From Branchiostoma floridae (Eukaryota; Chordata; Leptocardii; Amphioxiformes; Branchiostomatidae): a stretch of 64,000 nucleotides of DNA. Below, one piece after another: positions 23,449-35,400 of the stretch. Location of the stretch: assembly GCF_000003815.2 (NCBI RefSeq), contig NC_049992.1:16126019-16190018 (forward strand). The letters are read 5' to 3'. The translations under genes were made by a program, and so were the position numbers. How positions within the stretch are numbered: position 1 is the first letter of the stretch; every line of letters begins with the position of its first letter. A model generated the notes under the pieces. The model did no database searches and had not been told where the DNA came from. It saw nothing but the letters and a program-made list of their open reading frames with translations.

Positions 23449-26400
23449 CTAAAGAAATGTACAAATTACAGTCACTGGCCTTCAAGGATATGGTTCTAGT
23501 AAACAGGCAGTCACTATAGACAGGTTTCTTAATGCAATGGGAATAATAATCTAAGGAACCACAAAAAGGGATCATTAGGTAGAGGTAGTTATTACCTGCA
23601 TGTATGCAGGTATGGTTTTGATGCTGGTGGGAACTTTTCGGTAGCCGGGGATGTAGGGCGCTGTATCTCGTGAACGGATGGTGCGAGCACGACGATTTTT
23701 GGTACGTGGGTTGGGGGTGGTAGCCTAACACTCAGGTTTGATTTTGGGCCTCCTGGCGTTTGAACTTGACATTGCAGGTGGCATTTTTGGTGTTTTTGGG
23801 GCACTTTTGGCGCTGTGTGTCCAGAACGATACGCGCGATTGCGACGATTTTTGGTGCATGGGTGGGGGGTTGTTGCCTGTTGCCTAGGATTGACTTTGGG
23901 CCTTGTCGCGTTTGAACTTGACCCGGCAGGTCGAATTTTGTGTCCGAGAGGGGTGTTTCCGGAGTTATATCTTCTGAAAGGCTGGTGCTGGCGCGATGAT
24001 ATTTGGCACATGTGTCGGCGGTGGCTGAATAATGCTCAATTTTGATTTTGGCGCCCTTGGTGCTTGAACTTGACATTTTAGGTTACCTTTTGTGCGGGCA
24101 CGGGGCGTGCGCTGTATCTCCGGAACGCAAGGTACCATTGTGTTGCTATTTGGTACGTGAGTTGTTTGTGGTGTCCTGGTGGTCAGGTTTGATTTTGGGC
24201 CTCCTAGTGCTTGAACTTGATACTGTATAGGTTGATCCTGTTTTTGTGTGGTTGGGGCATCCTCCCAATATCTGCTTGGTTTTAAAAACAGATTATGGTT
24301 GGGTGTAGAACCATCATCTGGCCTGGGCCACCTTCAATGTATCAGGTTACTTAGTGGCACTGACAGTTTGCCAGATGACGGGAGTGTACAAGATTATATA
24401 TCTGTTGGTCAGATATAATTGGAGTTTGCTTATTACTCTTTGTGGTGTTTCTAGAGCTGTATAGTACTGAGTTTTAAGTTTCGGTACAAGTTCCTTTACC
24501 CTGTTGGCAATCATGGTTGAACTTGAACTTAAACAGAAGAAGATGCAATTTTCTAATGTGGAGGAGAACTGTATAGAGTGTGGGCATAAGAGAAAGGTAT
24601 GTGTATGATTTGTCCTGTGTTTCTTTTTGTTTCTTTGGTAATGCCATTTCCATACTGTATACAGGTAATTTGTTGTTTTGGGCTAGTCATATTCGCTTGG
24701 TTTTTGGGCCTGCTTAATCTATGGTACAGGCAGGGTTAAGTGGTGGAGGCTTAGCTTTGTTCTGTTTTAAATTCAGTATCGTTGGTTGCATTTTGTCGCG
24801 GCAAATATATGATGAAATTCCCCTTCTAAGCAACTGCTCATTGGTTTGCGGGGATGTTTGCTGGGTGTTTGCTCTGACTACAACAGCTTCTGAACTTTTC
24901 AAAGCTTCCATTGCCAGTAGTCTGTGTAACACAAACTCCGCTGTCCAGGGCTGTAACTGGCCCCTCCCCGCGGGCCGGCGGATGTTTGGCGGGCTGCTAT
25001 AAGCGAGATTTAATCAGGCTACATTGCCAGCAGCTTGCCATCTATAAATGGGATTGACAAGGACATTTTTCATAGTAAATTATGCTGTTAAATTTGGCTT
25101 AGATACTACAGGAGATTCAGGTTTGGGTTGGATGGATTGAATGAAAATATCATACCACCCTGGGGAGTAACTGTTGCTGCTGCATCATGGGGGCCAGCAC
25201 TATTCATATTGTCTAATGTCTATGGAACTACAGATAAAAGTATCATTGGTCAAATTATGCAAGTAACATTCCGATGTCAAGTGAATAACACCCCAGAAAT
25301 AAATCTTTAATGAATATCATTGGAAGAACACAAACCAAGGAGACTTAGCAGCTGCATTAGGTCAGTACATTGAAATAGGAAGATATTAGTATATCATGTG
25401 ACAGAGTAACTACATGTGCATGGGCCATCTGAGACAAAAAAAGGTAGCGTCTCAACAACTTCAAAGTACTGTGGTTGGTTACATACTTAAGAAATCCAAA
25501 ATAAGTAATGTTCATCCATGTCCAAACTTACAAATTCAGAAAATGGAATTTCAGAGTCAGACTTTTGCATGGTGCACAACCAACACGGTAAAAAGCTCAT
25601 TTTTCCAACCACGTACCACAGACAAAAAGGCAAAAATACCCAATAGGTCTACAGAAACCCAATACATTTCATGCAGGCCTGAGGTCTACGAACTCTTGTT
25701 AGTACAGGTTTGACTATTACACTTTTTTTCTTGCAGACAAAACTGAAAAAAAATAAAATAAGATAGGCCACCAGTGCTTTCTTCCATCCTGCAATCCCAA
25801 CATGTACAAATCACAACAACCTGTACCAATCCAAACAATTACTTTACAAATTTGTTTCTCTATGTCCTTCATAGACTCAGAAATGTTAACTCATATTTGT
25901 ATACGCTACAGCCGTGTGGCATGTTGACACACCCGATCCCTTGATCTCGAAAGTTAAGCAACGTCCAGTCTGGACAGTACTTAACTGGGAGACCACCCAA
26001 GGATGACCGGATGCTGTAGATTCGTCTTTCAGAAGGGATGTAAAAAGGGGGTCCCATGTTCCAGGAGGTGCCTCGAGCACATATCAGCCTCATTACTCAA
26101 ACATTGGGTACCTACTGGCTGCAAGTAATACACCAGATAAATAAATATACACATGTACAAAGTATTTTTGGAAAGTAGGTTTAAGGATTTTCAAGAATCA
26201 CCTGCTGAAAGTCTGGATCATTCTCCTCCTCGGATGATGACAAGTTGAGCTCCGCCCGCTGAAGGCTGGCCATCTTCTCCTCCTTGGAGGTGATCTTCCT
26301 GATGTAGATGGTGGCGCTGGAGTACTCTCTCCTCTCCTGGTCCTCCTGGAGAACCCGCGCTTCAAGGCACTCCTCACACAGCGCTGGGGAACAGGGGAGC

Positions 26401-29400
26401 GAATGATACCTCACACTCGGAAGCCATCTTGGATAAAACGTTCAAGATTTCAACACAACCAAGAAAACCAACCAACACACCAAGCCAAAAGTCAGCATTA
26501 AGAATGTGGTCCCAAAAGTGACCCATCTTGAGAAGATGGGGCCAGTGATTGACCAACCTGATGAAACTATTCACAGTTGAAAACCATCATAATGGTCCTA
26601 AAATAATGCTAAAGGCATTTTGGCACCAAATTTGTATCGGCTACAGGGTTATGGGGAATGCCAATACTGCCTCTGTAGTATGCAATTACGACTGAAGTAC
26701 TTGCCAACATATTGGTAGCCCTGAGGCAGATAGCAAGACTAGCAGGTATTTCAAACTTTGGTTGTGTAGCTAGAGACAGCTCTTTTGTCTGACACTTCTT
26801 TACCAATAGTTTGAAGAATGTTGATGTTGACCAATAACATTGAGATACTATTCCTGGCATCTGGTCATGATCTCACCTGGTTTTGACACTAGCCTGTCCA
26901 CATCCTCCCTAATAACTCTAATGGTATGGTCCACCAGGAATGTCTTGGAGATGATGGCCCACTCAGCTGGCCACACTAGTAATCCGCTGGTGGGGGGAAG
27001 AAATAGTACCATTATTGGTCGCTCAATCAATCATTTAATCATCAAAGGCATTTTCATGCACAGTCTACACTGCTCAATAAGACCAGCCAGGGACTGTTTA
27101 TATCAGGTTTAAGTGGAAAGGTAGTCACTTTGGACAGGATTCTTGATGCTTGTGTCAATGGAAAAGACATCTAAGGGACCACCAATAGTCACATTGCGCA
27201 GATGGTCTTAATGTAGAAGTGGTCACATATACAGGTTTGACTGAAAAGTGCATAATTCTACACTTCTATAAAGTTCTATACAAATACAGGGTCTACAATG
27301 AATAATGTCCATCAAATATTGTGTATATTGTACTGTTAAGAATTTGGTTTATTCCACAGGACATGCTGACAAAATTATTCAAAATGTCTGCAAAATCACT
27401 ATCTGGTAACTCTACGTAAACTTTCCCACTCATCAGTTGGCTAGTACATAAACTACCAGTAGTCAATAGTTGCTCAAGAGGAACAATGGAAGTTGATTCT
27501 GTTGTACTTACGGGTTGGAAGGGTCGGTTCCTATAAGTTCTGGTCTGTACAGCAGACCCATGTGCGGACAGAGTAGCGACACGTTACCTATGTTACTAAC
27601 TGGATCATATCTCAACGGTTGCCTGGAAGAGAAGTAGGTACTGATATTACTACATTTGTTGACTACTTACACAAAATGTGTTAATGTGTTGGAAAAAATA
27701 CCATTGCTTTCTCAAAAGCTCTTACACATTACAACAATTAACAACATCCCAGTTACTACTCAAAACCTTTTATGTACTGCCAGAAAGTCTGCTAAAGGTA
27801 GGATACAAAAAAAACTGATGAATAATATAAAATCATTCAATAAATACTTAAGTCTTTTAAACCAAGATGACTTACATGTCACTCACTCACTCAATATCTG
27901 GTTTAATGTCTGTTGTTTCCCATCCCTTGGGGGTTAGACGTCAAAGTTCTTTATAGTTTAAACGAGCTACTTACTTGATGAATTGTCTCCATTCCTCCAC
28001 AAAGACTTTGCTAACTATGTAAAACTCTTGAGCTTGCTGTAACAAGAAATAGATAAAGGTTTTTGATAGACTCTCTAACAAGAACGACATGTGAAAGAGT
28101 TGAACAGTTGAAAATTTGGGCAAGTCAAGTTAATCCAAATTTTCTTCATACGTGACTGATGAACCTCTTCAATGATATGGGTAAGTCAAATATTTTATTG
28201 AAATGACAGCAGGGCTCGAAATTCATTTTTGGGATTAGGTGCACTGGTGCACCCAGATTAAAAAATTGGGTGCACCAAAAAAATTTGGGTGCAGCACTTG
28301 AATTTAAGTAGAATGTCAGAAAAACATTATAACAAAACTTAGTTACATGCTATCAAATTCTTAAGCAAGTACCATGATAGACATTTTTATTATCTTTCTA
28401 ACACTTAGATGTCAAGAATATGATGTATACTAGTATACTTTGATATCTTTACATACATACACCCAAGCAAATATTTGGGTGCAACCTGTGCACCCACAGA
28501 AAATAATTGGGTGCACAGCTCCAATTCTGGGTGCACCTGGGTGCACATGCACCCAGTACTTCGAGCTCTGGACAGTTAAACTTTGCTTCAGAATACAATA
28601 ATTCCTGTTGTATCTTCCTACCTTCTTGTCCCAGGCAGGTCTGTTCTTGTCCTGGTACAGTTGGAGCAGAGCAGCCTTCTGTTCTGCAGCCATCAGCTTA
28701 TGGAGCTCCTCTCTCTGCTCACCTTCTTTGTCCTTCAGCTGGAGAAACACATGAAGGTTCACCTTAACATCTAACTTTAAGGTATATCCTCAGTGTCTCA
28801 ATCTGACAGGTAGCCGAGAGCTGCTACAAAAGACACAATCTGAAGGAGATTCTTCGACGATAACCAAATTTTCACACATTCTCCTTTTATTTTTGTTGGA
28901 ACTGATTAATGTGATTAGATGTGATTAATTGCTTTATACAACAATTAAAAAAAAAATGATATTGCAGAAGAAACATACATGCACAGGGAGGGTGGTGGTG
29001 GGGTTTGGGGTTGGTGCAGAAGCTTTTGTGGCTTCCCCCCAAACACAGAAACTAGTCAAAAGGTTTAAATTGCACTTGTCAAAACTATACAAAACTTACA
29101 AAAGTGATTAGAAACAAGGCCATGAAAACCATCACACTTCAGATTCCTCACTTATTTCATATAGGACTACAACTATGGAAATATTGTAGATATACCTTTA
29201 TCTGTTGCAGTGCAGTTACATCCTTACAACATCAAATTGTGCACAGCACAATACAGTTATTCAATGAGTCAGACTTTCTTGTTTGGTATGTCCATGAAGG
29301 TTAGAAATCTAGGTAATACAATACACAATTTAAAAGTTCTTGTATCCTCTGAATAGATCTTGTAGAAGGTCAGATGTTTCAGATAACAGGCTATTATGTT

Positions 29401-32400
29401 TCATCAGTGACTTTTCTGTTTTGAAGAAAGACCAGTCTTACAAGACAGGCCTGGCAGACACTCTGGCTGCCCCTGAACCCGGGTACGTTGGTGAAGTAGG
29501 CCTGGAGTCTCCTCCACACGGCTTCAGACACCAGTCTGCGACAACTCTCATCCGGTAGGAGGTTGCCTGAAAAATACAAGAGTCAATTTTAGTACAATGC
29601 TTAACTTTTTTCCACCACGAAAGTAAACACGGATCAAATTTTTAACGACCACTGTCGCCTTCTTCAGGATCAATAGTGATGACCAATCACTTCAAAATGT
29701 AAACTCACTAGAGTTACGGACACGTGATCTTATTAACACGTGATCTCGCGGATACGTGTCGTCAGCAATTGGTCAAACGTGCCAGGAAGTTTATAACACC
29801 CATCGTCTCTCTTCAGTGATGGCTGGAGTCCATACCTCTTATAAAGTGGTCCAGTTCAGTGACAAGTATTCTCACTCATTTGATCCGAGTGTAGTGTTAG
29901 AAGAAAGTTTAGAATAGTAATATGACTACTACAAAAACAGATAAGCTTCGTGATAAAGAGTCAATTTTGTTAACCCTTGTCCTACCAATGTCTACTACAA
30001 CCAACACAATTCTTATGCATAGATGAGTGCCTGAGGGAAAAGGAACTTACCGTGATCACAGATGATGTCCTCATTAAAAATTGTGATGTCATCATCTCCA
30101 TTCTCCATGCTGCCATGGTTACTGCCTTGGGAGGACTTCGTACCTGCAAAATATCAAAATTAATACTGTAAAACTGCTGTTCTTTTTTAAAAGGTCAAAG
30201 AAAAGTCTCAACATCTGACAAAAACATATTGCTCCAGACCCCATTACACCCACATGACTGACCGTTACCTATTATTTTTCATTATTCATAAAGTATCCAA
30301 GTATCCATCTCTTTACATATCAGAAGAAATGAAAGCTTTAGTTTTTATGTCTCACACAAGTAACTGAAATATTAAAACACATCATGCAGAAAGTCACTAA
30401 AAATAAAAGTAATAGCGTCTACAAAAGTATTGACAGCTATACATCACAGACTTTAAACTACCGGACACATAGGAGAATTCTTTTACACAACCAGCAGTTA
30501 CTTACATTGCTTACGTTTCAATGTCTCTCAGACACCTTTGTCAGAGCTCCTAACTGAAGTTCTTCTTCTCACCGCTATATGTAGCCGATGTTAGAAGCTC
30601 TGACGGAGGTGAGACATTGAAATGTAAGCAATGTAAGTACCTACTGGTTGTGTAAAAAGAATTCTCCTATATCCTATTTTCTATCGACCTGATGAAACTA
30701 TTTTCGGCTTAAAACTACCGTTTCTCAGTGAAGGTATAAAACAAAGCCTGTACCTTGTGAGGATGTGGGTTCACTCCCGTCTGCCTGTGTGCCATTCTCC
30801 CCGTTCCCCTGGCCCTGTGAGTCAGGTGCCAGTTTCTCCATGGCCAGTTGTCTCCACACTCTCAGGGAATCTTTCCCCACCCAGTATGCCTTGTTCCTGT
30901 ACAATCATTGATTGTACAAATTTACTATTGATATTTTGGCATGAACCCCACCTATTGTTAGACTACTCCATGTTTGATCATAGTGTAGTAACAGACTGTA
31001 CATATTCCTTAAGGTTACCCAGTATTTTGACAAATGTACTACATGTATTTGTCTTTCCTGACTGTTCCACTGCCCATGTACTGCATGTTAAGTTACACAT
31101 GTAATTCCTCCAGACACACCAGTATATGTTATCCCTCCATGTGCAATAGTACTCGACTGTACAAACACTAGTCTTAGTGGTTGACAAATGTACCATTGTT
31201 GTTGTTGTTTTTAATAAAAAAAATAAAAATTAAAAAATGCCTTGTTCCTGTTGCCGAAAACAGCTTAATCATCAATCTATCCCACCGAAATGCCTTTAAG
31301 TTAGGATTTCAATTTTGTCATTTTGTCAGTTTGCATTCCTCTTTCACCACAGGTAAATTGTTGTGGCAACGAAAAATTTGACAGGTGTCTCAACAAAGTT
31401 TATAGATAAAGAATGACAAATTCATGGTTAGTACCTTCCTTGCACTGGAACAAAGCTCAAACTTTTCAACAACGACTTTTATTCTTTCTTACTTTCTGTG
31501 TGTTTTGTTGTCTTTTCAAAACTACTTTTACATCTTGCACCATATCCTGATTGTGAAATAAAGGATCTTATGTCGTACCTGTGACGCGAAAACGTTTGAT
31601 ACGGGTGTTCCCTACTGGGCCGTACGCTTCTGTATCGCACAGGTTCGAAAGGCGTATCACACAGGCTTTCTTCAAGTAAATGGAACCATTTCGAGCGGGC
31701 CGAATACGGCTCGGTTGGCAATTCGAATACCTGATTCGGACGTTGGAACATTGCTGTTGCAACACTTTTGGTTCGAGGGCACCAAATTTGTTCAACTTCT
31801 GGCGCATTTTGCATCAAAACATGGGTTTTCTCAGGTGGGTATGACATAAATAAAATACAACACGGTGTATTCCGCATCACCCTCGGTCCCAGCCCTCCCG
31901 TCGGGCAATCCGACCCGCGGTCGGGCTGATACCTCGGGTGATACGGAATACACAGTGTTGTATTCTAGACATACAAATCTGCTTAATGATTGTCGTAGAA
32001 AGTAAAGAAAGGAAAGGGTGCCAAAAAGCAGTTACTCAAGCAACTGGATATGATTTTGGAAACGATCAGACGTCTCAGACAACCATCTGGTGTCTTTCGT
32101 CCGTGACACTGGAGAAATGTTGTTGGAGAGAGTTTGTATTTTTAATTTTTATATTTATTATCCTAGCTGTGAATTGATATGGAATAATAAGGAAAGGGGG
32201 TTACGAAAAATGTTGGAGTCTTTAAAAAAACTGACCTGTCCACCTTCTCCCTGTTGGCACTGGTGATGAACTTGTGGTCCTCTGCCACCCGAGCCTTGGC
32301 ATGTAACTGTGCACAGGTTTGTCTCACACACTCCCAACACAGGGACGCATCACTGTGGGTAAAACACAGTATTGTACCATACGCAGCACTAACAATGTGT

Positions 32401-35400
32401 CACACACTCCCAACACAGGGACGCATCACTGTGGGTAAAACACAGTATTGTACCATACGCAGCACTAACAATGTGTCACACACTCCCAACACAGGGACGC
32501 ATCACTGCAGGTAAAACACAGTGTTATACCATACGCAGCACTAACAATGACTCACACACTCCCAACACAGGGACGCGTCATTGTGGATAAAACACAGTAT
32601 CGTATCATACGCAGCACTAACAAAGACAAGCTGAATTGGCAGAGATTCATTTGATACTAACATCTGACAAGATGTCCAAGACCATGTTTGAAACCTAAAG
32701 CGAGTGTCTCACATGATTCCACCAAATTGCATGAGGCATTCATAGGCATAAACCTGCACGCTATTCAGTGCAGGGCTGTCTTCAGTATCTGTCCCTCCAT
32801 CCTGAGACGGAATTTTTTTTGTTGGTAAGGACAAGTTTCAAACCTTTTGTCCAAATAATCTAAATTTCATGACATGTTATTTTTTTTTGGCTTAGCATAA
32901 AATGTCAGATTCTACAACGAAAATAAACAACATGGGACTATGTGAGGTACAGAAAAAAATTTAAAGCTGTAGACAGCCCTGACCCAGTAAGATCCTTGCA
33001 TAAGCAGTCAACACTAAAATTACTCACTCTGACAAGTGTGGCCCTCCACCATACTTAGAATAAAGCATCTCAGCCTGTGAACAAAACATAACTTTACTGA
33101 CAATCCCTGAAGATAAAAGGTAGAAAGAAAGGATTTGACACATTAGGAAAGTACAGGTTTGATAACTGTTTAAAATATACTATCAGGGCTAAACCATCAT
33201 TTTATCTAGCAGTACTTTCTCTCGAAATATTTGTCAATATAGGGTTAGGATTTATATGAACAGTTTGACTATGAAATTAAAAAGTAGAGCAACTCACTGC
33301 TTGTTTGCTGATTCTCTTCATATCAGACACTTTGTGTGGGTCTGCCCTGAAGGTGAAACATGTTATATATAATATAGTTAAGATTAGAAAAAAAATTGGT
33401 TCAAGGTTTTAATCGTTAAACTGCCGCACCCGGATATATCCTGCACACATATGCATGTCCTGTGTGCCGCACCCGGATATATCCGGGATAGCGTATTCCC
33501 CCGAAGTAGCAACTTTGCGCACAAACCCCGGAAGTCAGGGACTTTGGCCTTGTTCGGGGGGTTCTTTTTGGAGGTCAGCAGCCAACCCTGGCACTGATAG
33601 CATTTTATAGTGCTGAAACTCTGGCAGTTTAAGGGTTAAGGCCTAAATACACAGAACACACACTCAAGAAAGTCACCGTCGAGCATCACACACCAGGCTC
33701 TGACTTGGAACTCACAGGACAAGCAAAAGAGGGGAATGCCCAAGAACAGCTGGAGAAGGGACACTGAGGAAGAGATGAGGAGCATAAGTAACAGCTGGCA
33801 CGACCTGAGAAGAAAGGACCAGAGATGTGTGCAGTGGAGGGCGATCATCGGTGGCCTATGTTCCGCCCAGAACAAAGGGCCCAACACAGAACCAGACAGC
33901 AAAATCCACACAACGAAACACAGAAAACACTTGTGGTATGTTAAAACTATGCGACCTACTAACTGACCTTCCATGAGTACATGTGAGTTTGGAGTTGTCC
34001 ACCCCGCGAGGGGCGTTGGATTCACTCAGCCACTCCCTCAGCCAATCTGTACTGATCCACTCATATGTTTCTCCTGGGAAGACGGAATGATTCTTGAGAG
34101 TCAATATAGAATATGACTGAAGGCAACACCTCAAGTAACACTAAATTGATTACCACAAAACTACAAAAAGACATCTAAGCATAAAGAACTAAAATATCTG
34201 TAATGCGAAGTACTGTCATTGCTTCCAATGCATGAGGCTGTTCTCATTTGATTTCAGTCATAAGTTCTCAATACCTACATTTTCTACAGTATCGAAGCCC
34301 ATACAGAAAAGTACTGTACTTTTTCTAGACTCTAAATGGAGACAGGTCCCTTCAGTTTAGACTGATAAAATGAACAGAAATCATACACATGTTCATCGTG
34401 GGAACTTACCCTCCTCAGCTGGCATGAGGTCACACAGTTCTGTAATCTCCTGATGCCTGGCCTTCCCTGATACTACACTCTGTTGCTGTAGTGAGAATAT
34501 AAAAAAAACAATGTTACACAGCCACATATACAGCACATAATGCCATTGACATTTGTTCAACTAAACACCACCAGTTGCTGACACTGGTGGGGCCTATAAT
34601 GTCGAAAAAATGTCTATCGGACAGAAGACCCTCCAAAGACATTCCAAAACGGGAGAACCCGAAGGAGACATTTTAAAAACTCAACTACATATTTTTAACC
34701 CGTGAAAGACATTTTGTTTACATCCTCTCTCAACACGTAAGGAAGGGACTCCCCTCGGAGACCATCCATTATTTAGAACAATTAGTACTCATTAAGTCGT
34801 TAGCGTCTTCCTGATAATTAATTGCTCCCCGCCCTCTGTGAAAGACAAGTACTTTTTGCTTTGTGCCTGCCCCCAAGCGCCCAGTGATGCCGTAATGCCG
34901 CGGCCCGCCGGACTGCCCGTCTCCGAACTGCCACGGCTAGAGATCGCGTAACCAATGCTAAATGCCGCGGTAAAACCCTTACCTGACAGTGTCCAGTAAC
35001 TTATGGTAAAAAAATCCTCGGTCAACTTTGATCGTCGTTGGGACAAGGTGAAGACTTACTTTGTCACTTGGTCAGGCATAAACATCGGATACCGTGACGT
35101 TAACAGTGAAAGTGACTTAACGTTACGTTTGATAGCTGTGAACTGTAAATTTCGTTATGAAAATATGAGTAGATTTTTGTTGATGTTACGTTACATTTTA
35201 TTGTTCACCAGGCTAACGAAACATTAATATTACGCCTGCCTGTCGACGTAAACAAATAAAAATCAACCGAAAACGCGGCAGATAAAACAGGGAAGTCCCG
35301 CTTGGACCACGCACGCAGCGCTGCGATTCATCATTTGTTTACCCTTCAGGACGGCTTGCTATGCAAATGACTTAGGCATGACGTCACCGCTCCGATTTTC

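Noticed and set aside
23592-24076. Overlapping 114-139-codon frames in the tandem array
   Set aside because: Both strands stay open because of repeat composition; no family resemblance and no splice context.
31479-31880. 133-codon - strand frame in USP48 intron 19
   Set aside because: No recognisable motif; its upstream end runs into the short foldback at 31854.
32322-32626. CRISPR-like array
   Set aside because: Units are contiguous ~76-bp direct repeats without spacers, in a eukaryotic intron, and overlap a USP48 exon.
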